Shown here: positions 44,288 to 53,377 of the stretch, piece by piece
How the letters are laid out: each line of letters opens with the position of its first letter
Numbering within the stretch: position 1 is the stretch's first letter
From: Campylobacter iguaniorum
GTDB lineage: Bacteria; Campylobacterota; Campylobacteria; Campylobacterales; Campylobacteraceae
Reading direction: 5' to 3'
NCBI RefSeq assembly: GCF_000736415.1
Contig: NZ_CP009043.1
Span: forward strand, 1,178,001-1,242,000
DNA length: 64,000 nucleotides
Program-made: the position numbers and the translations under genes
The notes under the pieces: model-generated
Told to the model about the DNA's origin: nothing
What the model saw: only the letters and a program-made list of their open reading frames with translations
Database searches by the model: none

Positions 44288-44772
44288 AGCACTCTCTCCT
44301 TAAAAAGAGCTATAGATATCAAAGACTCTATTGCTATGTATATAAAATATTCGTAACTCATACTATCCATTGGTTGATTTAAAATATATAAAATTATATT
44401 ACTTGCTATAAACGTTCCGATATAGCCACTAAAGACAAAGATAACAAGCAACATTTGTCGCCATTTCATATTTATCCTAAGCCAATCATTGATAAAATAA
44501 TAAAATATAATAAATGCCAAAACGGTAGAAAACAGCTCAAATCCGTGAATTTGCTCGGCAAATATTAAGAAAAATATAACAAGATACCATCTTTTATCTA
44601 TGTTGGATATGTTTTTTTCACTCTCGTGCTTGAGTATAATCAAATAAGAGAAAAACAGCCCGATAAGCGGAGGCAAAATATGTGTAGCCGCAGTTGTAAT
44701 CTCATAGCCTACAAGCAAAAAGCAAAAGAGTATAAATCTTAAGGATAGTAAATCAGAGCTATTTCGTTGCAT
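44284..44772 (-). CDS. small integral membrane protein, possibly MreD-like
   Basis: About 162 residues with five hydrophobic segments (LRFILFCFLLVGYEIT; ILPPLIGLFFSYLII; WYLVIFFLIFAEQI; LFSTVLAFIIFYYF; MLLVIFVFSGYIGTFIASNI). It sits directly before PBP2, where many bacteria have mreD, and has similar length and topology. The sequence does not prove this. Start choice is uncertain because the 5' end overlaps the acetyltransferase gene; I use the ATG at 44772, and starts at 44790 or 44799 are possible. Confidence 0.6.
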   Translation of the reverse strand: MQRNSSDLLSLRFILFCFLLVGYEITTAATHILPPLIGLFFSYLIILKHESEKNISNIDKRWYLVIFFLIFAEQIHGFELFSTVLAFIIFYYFINDWLRINMKWRQMLLVIFVFSGYIGTFIASNIILYILNQPMDSMSYEYFIYIAIESLISIALFKERVL

Positions 44773-45197
44773 ACTGGAAAGTGCTTGCATTTTATACAAT
44801 CAGCCCAAATTTTTTGTGCTGGGAGTTTTTCTTTTGAAATCTCTTCAAAACCTAAATTTTCAAAAAACGACTTTTGATAAGTCAGAGTAAATACCTGCTT
44901 GATTTCAAGGGATTTGGCTTCTTTTAAAAGTTCTCTTACAAGCCCACTTCCAATTCCTAAGCCTCTGCAACTATTTTTTATGATAAGGCTTCTAACTTCG
45001 GCTAAATTTGGAGCGTGGATATGCAAAGCACTGTACCCCACAAGCTCATCACCATTAAAAGCTAGAGTGTATGAACGGATATTTGTAGCTATCTCATCAT
45101 CGCTTCTAGGAAGTATGATTCCGCTTTCAATCTCTTTTTTGACAAGAGTTTGCATGGAGCAAATTTGATTTAATTTAGCTTTTTTATACGTTATCAT
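44739..45197 (-). CDS. GNAT acetyltransferase, short N-acetylglutamate synthase type
   Basis: The 152-residue GNAT domain has the acetyl-CoA loop RGLGIGSGLVRELLKEAKSL (Q/R-x-x-G-x-G/A) after LAEVRSLIIKNSC. The details GIILPRSDDEIATNIRSYTL, GYSALHIHAPNLAEVRSL, VFTLTYQKSFFENLGFEEI and the cysteine-bearing end IWADCIKCKHFPVCNEIAL match the short stand-alone N-acetylglutamate synthases of arginine synthesis. Zn-binding by C-x2-C...C is possible. Catalytic assignment rests on this family likeness. Confidence 0.75.
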   Translation of the reverse strand: MITYKKAKLNQICSMQTLVKKEIESGIILPRSDDEIATNIRSYTLAFNGDELVGYSALHIHAPNLAEVRSLIIKNSCRGLGIGSGLVRELLKEAKSLEIKQVFTLTYQKSFFENLGFEEISKEKLPAQKIWADCIKCKHFPVCNEIALIYYP

Positions 45198-45793
45198 TAT
45201 AGTCCAAAAATACTGTTATATATGGTTTCTACGGCTTTGTCTACGCCAGTTCTTTTAGAGCTTGAAACAAGCAGAGCCTTACTATCTACTTTTAAAACCT
45301 TTGATCTTTCGCTTTGGTTGAGCTTGTCAGCTTTGGTGTATAAATTTAAAATCTTTTGATCTGGGCGGACGAACTCACTTAGATATATGCCTAAATTTTC
45401 ATCTTTTTGTAAGCTTGCATGTCGCGAATCTATGAGATGAACGAATGTTTTTATATTTATTCTTTTTCTTAGAAACTCATCTAAGTTTCTTTGCCAAGCA
45501 TTTTGCATAGTTTTGCTGACTTTTGCATAGCCAAATCCTGGTAAATCCACGAAAATAACTGGAATTTTTGACTCGCCATTATCGAAAATCACTTCAAAAA
45601 AGTTGATAAGCTGAGTTTTGCCTGGAGTTGAGCTACTCTTTGCAAGCCCTTGGAAATTAGTAAGAGCATTTATAAGAGAGCTTTTACCTACATTACTACG
45701 ACCCAAAAAAGCAACCTCGCTCATACCAAAATCAGGTGCGTCGCCTATGGCTTGCGATGAACTTATAAATTTAGCGCTTACTATTCTTATCAT
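45197..45793 (-). CDS. engB: ribosome biogenesis GTPase EngB/YsxC
   Basis: A TrmE-Era-type GTPase needed for 50S assembly. G1 is FLGRSNVGKSSLINAL, the switch region is SSTPGKTQLINFF, G3 is VDLPGFGYAKV, G4 is YTKADKLN and G5 is the SSSKRTG stretch. At 198 residues the length is usual. It lies 1 nt from lptA and overlaps the acetyltransferase start by 1 nt. Confidence 0.95.
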   Translation of the reverse strand: MIRIVSAKFISSSQAIGDAPDFGMSEVAFLGRSNVGKSSLINALTNFQGLAKSSSTPGKTQLINFFEVIFDNGESKIPVIFVDLPGFGYAKVSKTMQNAWQRNLDEFLRKRINIKTFVHLIDSRHASLQKDENLGIYLSEFVRPDQKILNLYTKADKLNQSERSKVLKVDSKALLVSSSKRTGVDKAVETIYNSIFGL

Positions 45794-45794
45794 T

Positions 45795-46262
45795 TTATTT
45801 TTTATCTTCTATTTGGAATATAAATTTAACCGGCTTTTTATCTTTACTTTCTACTTGATAAGTCCCTTTGAGCTGATTTACGGTGATTTGGTCGCCATAT
45901 ACCTTTTTATCTGTTTGGACTTCGTGCAAATACGCATCACCTTTTAGCGTGTATTGTGATTTGGCTGGCTCATAAATAAGTTCTTTGCCGCTTCCGTCAT
46001 AGTGTTTTTCGTTTAGCAAAACTTTAAATTTAGCATTTCCAGTTGCGACATATTTTATAGGTTGTTTATTTGCATCAAAATAAATTTTTACATTATCAGA
46101 TGTCAGCGTGTCATAGCCGCCCTTTTTTATCACGACATTACCTTTAAGATCGCTTACTAGCGCCTTTTCATCAGCAAAAAAATCATCTCCAGTCACTTCT
46201 ACTTGCTCAGCTTGCAAGGCAAAAACCAAGCAAAAAAGAAGAGCTATTTTGTGTAGTACCAT
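45795..46262 (-). CDS. lptA: LptA, periplasmic LPS transport protein (OstA-like)
   Basis: A signal peptide (MVLHKIALLFCLVFALQA, cleavage near residue 18) is followed by an OstA/beta-jellyroll domain: DDFFADEKALVSDLKGNVVI, TLTSDNVKIYFDANKQPIKY and ELIYEPAKSQYTLKGDAYLH. LptA forms the bridge carrying lipooligosaccharide between inner and outer membranes. It overlaps lptC by 19 nt and precedes engB, as in other epsilonproteobacteria. Confidence 0.87.
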   Translation of the reverse strand: MVLHKIALLFCLVFALQAEQVEVTGDDFFADEKALVSDLKGNVVIKKGGYDTLTSDNVKIYFDANKQPIKYVATGNAKFKVLLNEKHYDGSGKELIYEPAKSQYTLKGDAYLHEVQTDKKVYGDQITVNQLKGTYQVESKDKKPVKFIFQIEDKK

Positions 46263-46774
46263 CCACTTACCTTTTTAGCAAATATTTTTTTATCTTTCAT
46301 ATCATAAAGAACGCTTTTTCCGACTACTTTATCACTATTTTGAGTCATGATAAAATCGCTATCGCTCTTTAAATTTTCCAAGGCGATATTATATATAATA
46401 CGCTCTGAATTGTAGTTTAGTTTATCACTATTTTTGTATTTTGCATCACCATAAAATGTTATTATATCTTTTGTGGCGGTGGCTTTATTTGAGCTTAAAT
46501 AGTGCAATGTATTGCCTTTTAGTATCACACCATCAAAATTTGATATATCATCATAATTTTTATATCTAATTATATTATCAGCGTCATATCTAGCATAGGT
46601 TTTAGTCGCATTTAGCTCATAATCTACGATATTTTTAGCTTCCATATTTGCTATGGATATATCACCTTGCTCTAGCTTAGAAGAGTATGGATTTTGCGTC
46701 ATCAAAAAAACCATACTAACACTAAATAACGATATAATAACATAAAAGATTTTTATAACCAACGCTTCATCCAC
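46244..46774 (-). CDS. lptC: LptC, membrane-anchored LPS transport protein
   Basis: A single N-terminal helix (about residues 7-24, IFYVIISLFSVSMVFLM) anchors a periplasmic beta domain (IANMEAKNIVDYELNATKTY; LKGNTLHYLSSNKATATKDI). This is the LptC layout of about 180 residues, weakly conserved in sequence. It receives lipid from LptBFG and hands it to LptA. It overlaps kdsC by 22 nt and lptA by 19 nt, supporting the call. Confidence 0.82.
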   Translation of the reverse strand: MDEALVIKIFYVIISLFSVSMVFLMTQNPYSSKLEQGDISIANMEAKNIVDYELNATKTYARYDADNIIRYKNYDDISNFDGVILKGNTLHYLSSNKATATKDIITFYGDAKYKNSDKLNYNSERIIYNIALENLKSDSDFIMTQNSDKVVGKSVLYDMKDKKIFAKKVSGWYYTK

Positions 46775-47241
46775 TCATCTTTTAAATTTGATCTATCGAT
46801 TATGATTTCTATCATCTGCCTAACTGCGCCATGACCGCCATTTTTGCTTAGTCTTATGCTTGGTTTTACAAGCTCGTGAGCGTCATTTGGGCAAAAGCTT
46901 AAAGCGACTTTTGATAAAAGTCTCATATCATTAAAATCATCGCCTATTGCAGCTGTGTTTTCCCAGCTAAGACCTTCAAGCTCTAAGATTTCTCCAGCCT
47001 TAGCTAGCTTATCTTTGACCCCTTGAAAGCAGTATTTTATGCCAAGCTCTTTTGCTCTTTGCTCGACTATGGTTGAGCTTTTGCCAGTTATTATGGCTGT
47101 GAGTTTACCCATTTTATTCCACTGCTCTACGCCAAATCCGTCTTTTACATCAAATCTTTTAAACTCATCGCCGCTATTTGTCTTATAAATCCCACCATCA
47201 CTAAGGCATCCATCAACATCTAAAAATATTATCTCTATCAT
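46753..47241 (-). CDS. kdsC: 3-deoxy-D-manno-octulosonate 8-phosphate phosphatase
   Basis: KdsC, a HAD family C0 enzyme, produces free KDO for the LPS core. The nucleophile motif is IIFLDVDGCLSDGGIYK, motif II lies in TAIITGKSS and motif III/IV in AAIGDDFNDMRLLSKV. At 162 residues without a cap domain it has the KdsC form. The lptC-lptA neighbours fit LPS assembly. It overlaps hisB by 4 nt. Confidence 0.92.
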   Translation of the reverse strand: MIEIIFLDVDGCLSDGGIYKTNSGDEFKRFDVKDGFGVEQWNKMGKLTAIITGKSSTIVEQRAKELGIKYCFQGVKDKLAKAGEILELEGLSWENTAAIGDDFNDMRLLSKVALSFCPNDAHELVKPSIRLSKNGGHGAVRQMIEIIIDRSNLKDEWMKRWL

Positions 47242-47810
47242 AAAACGCCTTTTGTGCTTGGAGTGCCAGTTCTTTCATTTTTAGCCAAAGCTCTACGCAA
47301 GGCAACGGCAAATGCCTTAAATGTGGCTTCTGCTATGTGATGAGAGTTTGAGCCTCTTAGCTTTGTTAAGTGCAGAGTAATTCCAGCGTTCATAGCTAAA
47401 GCTTGGAAAAACTCTTGAACCAAATCTGTATCAAAAGTGCCGATTTTTTCAGCCATTTTGCTTTCATAAACCAAAAAAGCTCTATTAGAAAGATCAAGCG
47501 CGCACTCGACTGCTGCTTCGTCCATCACAACTACGCTATTTCCATATCTCTCAACATTGCAAAGTGGATATATGCTCTCTTTAATAGCCCCTCCAAGCAA
47601 AATACCACAATCTTCCACGCTGTGGTGATCATCGACTTCTAAATCGCCCTTGCAAGTAAGCTTTAAATCCATTAAAGAGTGCTTTGCTAGGGCAGTTAGC
47701 ATATGGTCGAAAAAGCCAATGCCAGTGCTTATTTCGCTTTTGCCAGTTCCGTAAATTTCAAGCTCTAGGCTAATATCAGTTTCTTTTGTCTTTCTATCTT
47801 TTTTTATCAT
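47238..47810 (-). CDS. hisB: imidazoleglycerol-phosphate dehydratase (monofunctional)
   Basis: This enzyme removes water from imidazole glycerol phosphate in histidine synthesis. The 190 residues have the two metal-binding repeats: FFDHMLTALAKHS with DDHHSVEDCGILLG, and HHIAEATFKAFAVALRRAL. It lacks the N-terminal histidinol-phosphatase domain of the bifunctional enterobacterial type, which I recall in C. jejuni. It is inserted between rlpA and kdsC, away from other his genes, in an envelope operon. Confidence 0.95.
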   Translation of the reverse strand: MIKKDRKTKETDISLELEIYGTGKSEISTGIGFFDHMLTALAKHSLMDLKLTCKGDLEVDDHHSVEDCGILLGGAIKESIYPLCNVERYGNSVVVMDEAAVECALDLSNRAFLVYESKMAEKIGTFDTDLVQEFFQALAMNAGITLHLTKLRGSNSHHIAEATFKAFAVALRRALAKNERTGTPSTKGVL

Positions 47811-47812
47811 AA

Positions 47813-48589
47813 TTAATCCCTTACTATAAATGCACCTTTAAATTTGCTAGAAGCTATAAAATCTCTAGCTTCATCTTCGCTTCTAAATCCAGCCAAAAAT
47901 ACCCTATATATCGGCTCTGAATCAAGTATATAGTTTCTTACAGAAGTCCTATAGCCATTTGTTTTATCGTATTGATTTTTATAGCTATTTGCTCCATTTT
48001 TGTTTCTAAATGCACCGATTTGAACCATGAAATTACCACCAGAATAAGTGTGAGTAGAAGCTGTTCTTGTAGTAGGAGTTTCGACTTTACCATAAAATCC
48101 AACTACTTCTAATCTAACAGGAGCAGTTCCAGCACCTATCATTGAAATTTGGTTCGCAGCGGCCTTTGAGAGGTCAATAACTCTTCCAGAAACAAACGGC
48201 CCACGGTCATTTATCCTAACTGTAGTCGATTTGCCATTTTTTAAATTTAGCACTTTTACCATTGTATTCATTGGCAAAGTTTTATGAGCTGCTGTCATGG
48301 AGTTCATATTATATGTTTCGCCATTGCTTGTCTTTTTACCGTGAAAATTTGGACCATACCAGCTTGCGATTCCACTTGCTGTGTCGCCTACTTCGACGAC
48401 TGTTGGATAGTATGTTTTGCCATTTATCGTATATGGTCTCATCGTTGCTTTTTGCATGCTTGACGAGTTATTTACGCCTTTATTTTTAAAATCATTATTT
48501 GGATAAAAAGGTATGTTTTTTACGACAGAACATCCAGTAAAAAAGAGAGCTAATACTCCAAACCATATACTTTTACTTAGGTATGACAA
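47813..48589 (-). CDS. rlpA: RlpA family septal lipoprotein with SPOR domain
   Basis: RlpA-type lytic transglycosylases act on denuded glycan strands. The signal peptide ends FFTGC with Cys20 as lipobox. The double-psi barrel domain (about 65-160) has [31 protein letters not shown] and [20 protein letters not shown]. The C-terminal SPOR domain begins [17 protein letters not shown]. At 258 residues with all regions present. It overlaps the mltD gene by 17 nt. Confidence 0.92.
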   Translation of the reverse strand: MSYLSKSIWFGVLALFFTGCSVVKNIPFYPNNDFKNKGVNNSSSMQKATMRPYTINGKTYYPTVVEVGDTASGIASWYGPNFHGKKTSNGETYNMNSMTAAHKTLPMNTMVKVLNLKNGKSTTVRINDRGPFVSGRVIDLSKAAANQISMIGAGTAPVRLEVVGFYGKVETPTTRTASTHTYSGGNFMVQIGAFRNKNGANSYKNQYDKTNGYRTSVRNYILDSEPIYRVFLAGFRSEDEARDFIASSKFKGAFIVRD

Positions 48590-49784
48590 TGCTGTCTCCT
48601 ATATCTAAGTTTGAAGTTTTCATATCATTTGCTTCTAAAATATCACTGATTTTCACATCAAATTTTTTAGAAATTCTTATGAGAGTGTCGCCTTTTTGGA
48701 CTTTATAACTAGAAAGCACAGCAGCGCTTTTTGAGGCTGGAATGACTATTTCTTGGTTCGCTTTTACGCTTGTTATGTTGTTGTATTTTTTAATCTCATT
48801 AGAGTTGGTTCCCCATTTTGAGGCTATTTTGGCTATTGTATCACCCTTTTTTACCTTATAAACATGAAAAACTTTATTGCTTTTTATAGCTTTAAAATTG
48901 CTAACAAATAGATCTTTTTTGCTTATTGGTATATACATGTGGTATTCTTTTAAATTTGGTGGCGTAAATCCAAATTTAAGATGAGCATTGAACTCTTTCA
49001 TTTTTTTAAGGCTAAGCCCTATACTATCGCCAACACTTGCTAAGCTAGTACCGCCAGGAACCATGATTTTTGTTATGCTGATTTGGTTTGCATTATTTAG
49101 CAAAGATGAGTCTTTTGAGATGATAAAATCGCTATCTTCTGCCATGTAAGCTGATAATAAAATCTTTTTTATAAACATTCTAGTTTCTAAAGATAGGTAT
49201 TTTTTATCTGGATCAACCAATACGCTTAAGCTATCAGTGCCAGCAGCTGCTATGGCTTTTTTTAGTTTTCCCTCGCCACAATTATAAGCTATGATTGCTA
49301 AATACCACTTACCAAACTGTGATTTTAACGCTTTTAGATAAGAAACTGCAGCCTGAGTAGCTGCTACTGGATCTCTTCTTTCATCTACATATTTGTTTAT
49401 TTTTAAGCCGTAAATTTTAGCAGTTCCTTCCATAAACTGCCACATTCCAACTGCTCTTACATTTGAAACTGCCTTGTTTGACAAGCCACTTTCTACTATT
49501 GCAAGATACAAAAATGTCTTTGGCATATCCGAGTTTTTGATAAGCTCTTTAAGCATAGATATATGACTGTACTCTTCTTTTATAATATTAACAAAACTTT
49601 TTTTGGTTATATTATTTTCATCAAGACTCATAGCCAAAAAATACGGATCTTTCATATATTTTGGATCGATATCAAGCTCTTTGAAGACCTTTAGTTGGGC
49701 GCCATAGTCATTTCTTGTTTGGATATATCCAAAAAGTGAGCTAGCTGTAAAAATGCATATTAAAATTGATATAAAAAATTTCAT
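48573..49784 (-). CDS. mltD: membrane-bound lytic transglycosylase D-like, two LysM domains
   Basis: A signal peptide ([20 protein letters not shown]) precedes a family 1 SLT domain (about 90-215) with the catalytic Glu in [20 protein letters not shown] and the motifs [17 protein letters not shown] and [17 protein letters not shown]. Two LysM repeats follow (about 308-350, [18 protein letters not shown], and 359-402, [18 protein letters not shown]), which bind peptidoglycan. There is no lipobox, so the enzyme is probably periplasmic. It is next to the other glycan-cleaving protein, rlpA. Confidence 0.9.
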   Translation of the reverse strand: MKFFISILICIFTASSLFGYIQTRNDYGAQLKVFKELDIDPKYMKDPYFLAMSLDENNITKKSFVNIIKEEYSHISMLKELIKNSDMPKTFLYLAIVESGLSNKAVSNVRAVGMWQFMEGTAKIYGLKINKYVDERRDPVAATQAAVSYLKALKSQFGKWYLAIIAYNCGEGKLKKAIAAAGTDSLSVLVDPDKKYLSLETRMFIKKILLSAYMAEDSDFIISKDSSLLNNANQISITKIMVPGGTSLASVGDSIGLSLKKMKEFNAHLKFGFTPPNLKEYHMYIPISKKDLFVSNFKAIKSNKVFHVYKVKKGDTIAKIASKWGTNSNEIKKYNNITSVKANQEIVIPASKSAAVLSSYKVQKGDTLIRISKKFDVKISDILEANDMKTSNLDIGDSIVIPK

Positions 49785-49792
49785 TCTTCTCC

Positions 49793-50557
49793 TTAAATTT
49801 TAAACAATGTATGAGCGTTTTTGGTTGTTATCTCCTCGATTTCTTCTTTAGTTAAATTTAAAATATCTGCCATTTTCTTGGCTACTAAATTAGTAAATTT
49901 AGGCTCATTTCTACTGCCACGATGTGGCTCTGGAGTCAGATATGGACCGTCAGTTTCTATGATAAGCCTATTTAGTGGAATTTGAGGCAAGATTTCGACT
50001 AGTTTTTTGGCATTTTTAAACGTCAAAACTCCGCCAATTCCATAATAAAACTTCTCTTTTAGCTCCAGTAAAATCGGACTTGCATTAAAACAATGCAAAT
50101 CTCCACCAACTAAGCTATCTTGATACTCTTTTAAAATATTTAAGCTATCTTCATTTGCATCTCTGATATGGACTATCAAAGGTTTTTTTAGCTCGCAAGC
50201 TAGCTTGATTTGATCTATGAAAACCTCTTTTTGTTTAGCTTTATACTCATCTACGCCATCTTCAGGAAGTCTGAAATAATCAAGCCCACACTCGCCTATG
50301 GCTACGCATTTAGGATGAATTGCATACTCAAGAAGTTTGGCTCTATCATAGCCACCTACTTCATAAGGATGCACTCCAGCTGCAAAAAATACATTTTCAT
50401 AAGTTTGAGCTATTTTACAAGCTTTTGGTAAATCATTGATATCAGCGCCAGGAATTATAAGCTTTTTCACATTTTCTTTAGTAGCAGCACTGATAACATC
50501 GTCTAAATCACTAGCGTATCTTTCATCATCAAGGTGACAATGAGTATCTATAATCAT
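49793..50557 (-). CDS. tatD: TatD family metal-dependent DNase
   Basis: A 254-residue TIM-barrel hydrolase. Metal ligands appear in MIIDTHCHLDD (H-x-H), GECGLDYF (Glu), PLIVHIRDA (His), HCFNA (His) and IETDGPYLTPEP (Asp). TatD proteins are 3'-5' exonucleases linked to DNA repair and RNA quality control. The start overlaps the upstream GGDEF gene by 4 nt, and mltD follows after 8 nt. Confidence 0.92.
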   Translation of the reverse strand: MIIDTHCHLDDERYASDLDDVISAATKENVKKLIIPGADINDLPKACKIAQTYENVFFAAGVHPYEVGGYDRAKLLEYAIHPKCVAIGECGLDYFRLPEDGVDEYKAKQKEVFIDQIKLACELKKPLIVHIRDANEDSLNILKEYQDSLVGGDLHCFNASPILLELKEKFYYGIGGVLTFKNAKKLVEILPQIPLNRLIIETDGPYLTPEPHRGSRNEPKFTNLVAKKMADILNLTKEEIEEITTKNAHTLFKI

Positions 50558-51798
50558 AATATCTCCACTCTATTTTTGCCCGAATTCTTAGCGACATAAA
50601 GAGCTTGATCTGCTACTGAGATTAGTTTATCTATATCTGTAGCAAAATCTCCGTTTGTAACGCCAATCGAAACAGTAAACTTTACCACATTTTCTTTTAT
50701 GTTTATTAAACAAGCAGCGATTTTAGCTCTGGTATTTACTATTATTTTAACGCCATCGTCAAATTTGGTATTTAAAAGCACCACGCAAAACTCTTCACCA
50801 CCAAACCTAGCTACGACTCCTTTAGAGCCTACTTCTTGCAAAAGAAATATAGCTAATTTTTGGATAACAATGTCGCCTATATCGTGACCAAATTTATCAT
50901 TGACTGATTTAAAATTATCAATATCAAACATCGCAACGACGAAATTTGAATCTTCATTATTTCTATAATAATCAGCCATAAATGAGTAAAAATATCTTCT
51001 GTTATAAACTCCAGTCAAAAAGTCTGTATTGGCGAATTTCGACATAGCGTTGATATTTTCCATAGATTCTATGGTGTTGTTTATACGACAAATTAACTCT
51101 TCTTTGCTAAATGGTTTTTTTATGTAATCATTCGCACCATTTTTTAAAAATTTAGCGCCAGTTCCGTCTTCATCATTGCTTGTTAAAACAATAACGGCTA
51201 GGCTATTTTTATCATATTTTTGCCTGATATTTTGCATTAGCTCAAAGCCGTCCATAACTGGCATATTATAATCAGTCAAAACAAATTTCATATCTGGATT
51301 GTCTTCTATGTAGCTCATCGCCTCTTCGCCGTGCGCTGCAGCAAATACCTTAAATTGCTGAGACATAAGAATTCTTTTGATTTCATTTCTCACAGGAGCT
51401 GAATCATCTACGACCATGACCTTGCAGCTTCTGTTTTTACTAAGTCTGTTTATGGTATCAAATATATAAGAAATGCTATTCATATTGTCTTTTATGACAT
51501 AATCGACTATATCTTTATGCATAAAAAGCTTTCTAGTCTCTTCATCCATACTACCAGTTAAGACTATGCTAAGTATGTTTTTTGATAGTACGAAATCGAC
51601 TATTTCGCCATTTGGAGCATCTGGTAAATTTAGATCTAAAAGAGCAAGAAAAAAGTCATCATTGTCTTCAATGATATTTTTAGCCTCTTCAAAACTATGA
51701 GCTACTACTATCTCCATATCTATGTTTTTTTCCATTTTTTTAGCTATAAGTTTAGCTAAAGCCTTATTATCATCTACTACTAAAATTCTCTCTCTCAT
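50554..51798 (-). CDS. cbrR: tandem-receiver diguanylate cyclase response regulator (CbrR-like)
   Basis: The 414-residue protein has two receiver domains and a GGDEF output domain. Receiver 1 (1-118) has Asp55 in ALLDLNLPD. Receiver 2 (about 126-245) has Asp176 in VLTDYNMPVMDG and a conserved Lys in YIKKPF. The GGDEF domain (about 255-414) has GGEEF at 333-337 with FDIDNFKSVNDKFGHDIGD, so cyclic-di-GMP synthesis is expected. No RxxD inhibitory site lies 5 residues before GGEEF. The same layout and place before tatD is known as CbrR (bile resistance) in C. jejuni. Confidence 0.85.
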   Translation of the reverse strand: MRERILVVDDNKALAKLIAKKMEKNIDMEIVVAHSFEEAKNIIEDNDDFFLALLDLNLPDAPNGEIVDFVLSKNILSIVLTGSMDEETRKLFMHKDIVDYVIKDNMNSISYIFDTINRLSKNRSCKVMVVDDSAPVRNEIKRILMSQQFKVFAAAHGEEAMSYIEDNPDMKFVLTDYNMPVMDGFELMQNIRQKYDKNSLAVIVLTSNDEDGTGAKFLKNGANDYIKKPFSKEELICRINNTIESMENINAMSKFANTDFLTGVYNRRYFYSFMADYYRNNEDSNFVVAMFDIDNFKSVNDKFGHDIGDIVIQKLAIFLLQEVGSKGVVARFGGEEFCVVLLNTKFDDGVKIIVNTRAKIAACLINIKENVVKFTVSIGVTNGDFATDIDKLISVADQALYVAKNSGKNRVEIL

Positions 51799-51847
51799 AC
51801 AAATAACCTTGAAATTTCATCGCTTAATTTTAACATAATTTACTTTT

Positions 51848-53377
51848 TTAATCTTTAATGCAAAGCAATTTTTTGGCAAATTGCCTAGCTTCTTGAGTTA
51901 TGACCTCTCCACTTATCATTCTAGAAAGTTCCAAAATACGCTCATTTATATCAAGCTCTTTTACGCTAGATTTGTTACCATTTTTTTCTACCAAAAAGTG
52001 ATGATGGGCTTTGGAGCTGAGTTGTGGCTGGTGAGAAATAGCAAAAATTTGATAAAAACAAGCTAGCTCAAGCAAGACATTTGCTATACTCATTGCCTCT
52101 TTTCCGCTCAAATTCGCATCAATCTCATCAAGAATCAAAACACCATTTCCAAACTCAGTAATGCTAACTTCACTAGCAATAAATGCAAGCCTTAGACGGT
52201 TTATCTCGCCACTACTTAGGTTTTTAAGGTTCGCACTATCAAGACTTAGGCAAACATCGTCGCTTCCGCTACTATCAAGCTCTTTTTGATTTAAGCTCAC
52301 TGAAACTTTACTCATATATAAATTTGCCAAATATTCATTTAAAATAGTGCTAAATTTAACTATTTGCTCACTTCTACTAGCTGAAATTTGAGCTCCAAGA
52401 GCTTCTATTTCATCTTTGATCTTGGCAAATTTATTCTCCAAATCATGCTTTTCAAACTCGATTTTCTCATATCTAGCAAGCTCATTTTTTCTAGTTTCTA
52501 GCACGCCCAAAGCCTCTTTTATGCTTCCATATCTTTTGACAAGCGAGTTAAGAGCCTCTATCCTATCAAGGATTTTTTCTATATCCATATCTTCTATATC
52601 TTCAAAGTTCACGCTACTTCTAGCCACTTTTAGCTCATTTAGTGCATCACTAAAAAATCCCGCGTCAATGTCGCTAATATGCAAAGCATCCATCACGGCC
52701 TTTTCATAAGCAAAAATAGCGTCTGCCTTGCCCCAAGCCTCTTCTATCTTATCTTTTTTGCTGAGCTTTTTTTTGATTGCGATTAGCTCGTCAAACTCGC
52801 CCTCTTTTGGATTTATATTTGAGATTTTATTTATCTCAAAACTAGCAAATTCCTTTAGCTCTTCTATCTTTTTTTCATCTTCATTTATCTTTTCAAGCTC
52901 TTTTTTGACGCTACTAAACTCATCAAATTTAGCTCTAAATTTAGCCAAAATATCACCAAATTTAGGATTTTTTTTCATCGCTAAAGTATCAAGCACGTTT
53001 AAAAGTCTGGTGTTTTCAAACTCACTTATCTCTTTTGCGCTCAGATATTTCAGATGCAAGCTGGCGATTTTTGCAAGATTTTTTTTAGAGATTGATTGGT
53101 TATTTATAAAATACCTTGCCGATTTGTCTTTTAGAAGCTTAAACGTGTTTATATCGCTACTTTCTATGCCATATTCGCCCATATCAAACTCATATAAACA
53201 GTCAGCCTCAACTAGCCTTGCGTCGATATCTTTGAAGCCAAAAACTCCAAGCAATGCGTCCATCAAAACTGATTTTCCAGCTCCACTAACTCCAGTAAAT
53301 ACGCTAAGTCCGGAGCCAAAGACCAAATTTGCCTCTTCAAAACTAAGATGATCTTTTAAAAAAAGCCTATTTATCAT
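51848..53377 (-). CDS. recN: DNA repair protein RecN
   Basis: RecN is an SMC-like ATPase in double-strand break repair. Walker A is FTGVSGAGKSVLMDALLG, followed by a central coiled coil (about 150-340). The ABC signature LKNLSSGEINRLRLAF and Walker B VLILDEIDANLSGKEA come next. At 509 residues it is slightly shorter than E. coli RecN, as usual in Campylobacter. It overlaps nadK by 11 nt. A 49-nt gap separates it from the GGDEF gene. Confidence 0.93.
   Translation of the reverse strand: MINRLFLKDHLSFEEANLVFGSGLSVFTGVSGAGKSVLMDALLGVFGFKDIDARLVEADCLYEFDMGEYGIESSDINTFKLLKDKSARYFINNQSISKKNLAKIASLHLKYLSAKEISEFENTRLLNVLDTLAMKKNPKFGDILAKFRAKFDEFSSVKKELEKINEDEKKIEELKEFASFEINKISNINPKEGEFDELIAIKKKLSKKDKIEEAWGKADAIFAYEKAVMDALHISDIDAGFFSDALNELKVARSSVNFEDIEDMDIEKILDRIEALNSLVKRYGSIKEALGVLETRKNELARYEKIEFEKHDLENKFAKIKDEIEALGAQISASRSEQIVKFSTILNEYLANLYMSKVSVSLNQKELDSSGSDDVCLSLDSANLKNLSSGEINRLRLAFIASEVSITEFGNGVLILDEIDANLSGKEAMSIANVLLELACFYQIFAISHQPQLSSKAHHHFLVEKNGNKSSVKELDINERILELSRMISGEVITQEARQFAKKLLCIKD

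Noticed and set aside
52728-53351. 207-codon open frame antisense to recN
   Set aside because: The serine/phenylalanine-rich translation is the shadow of the E/K/L-rich RecN coiled coil, which has intact ATPase motifs.
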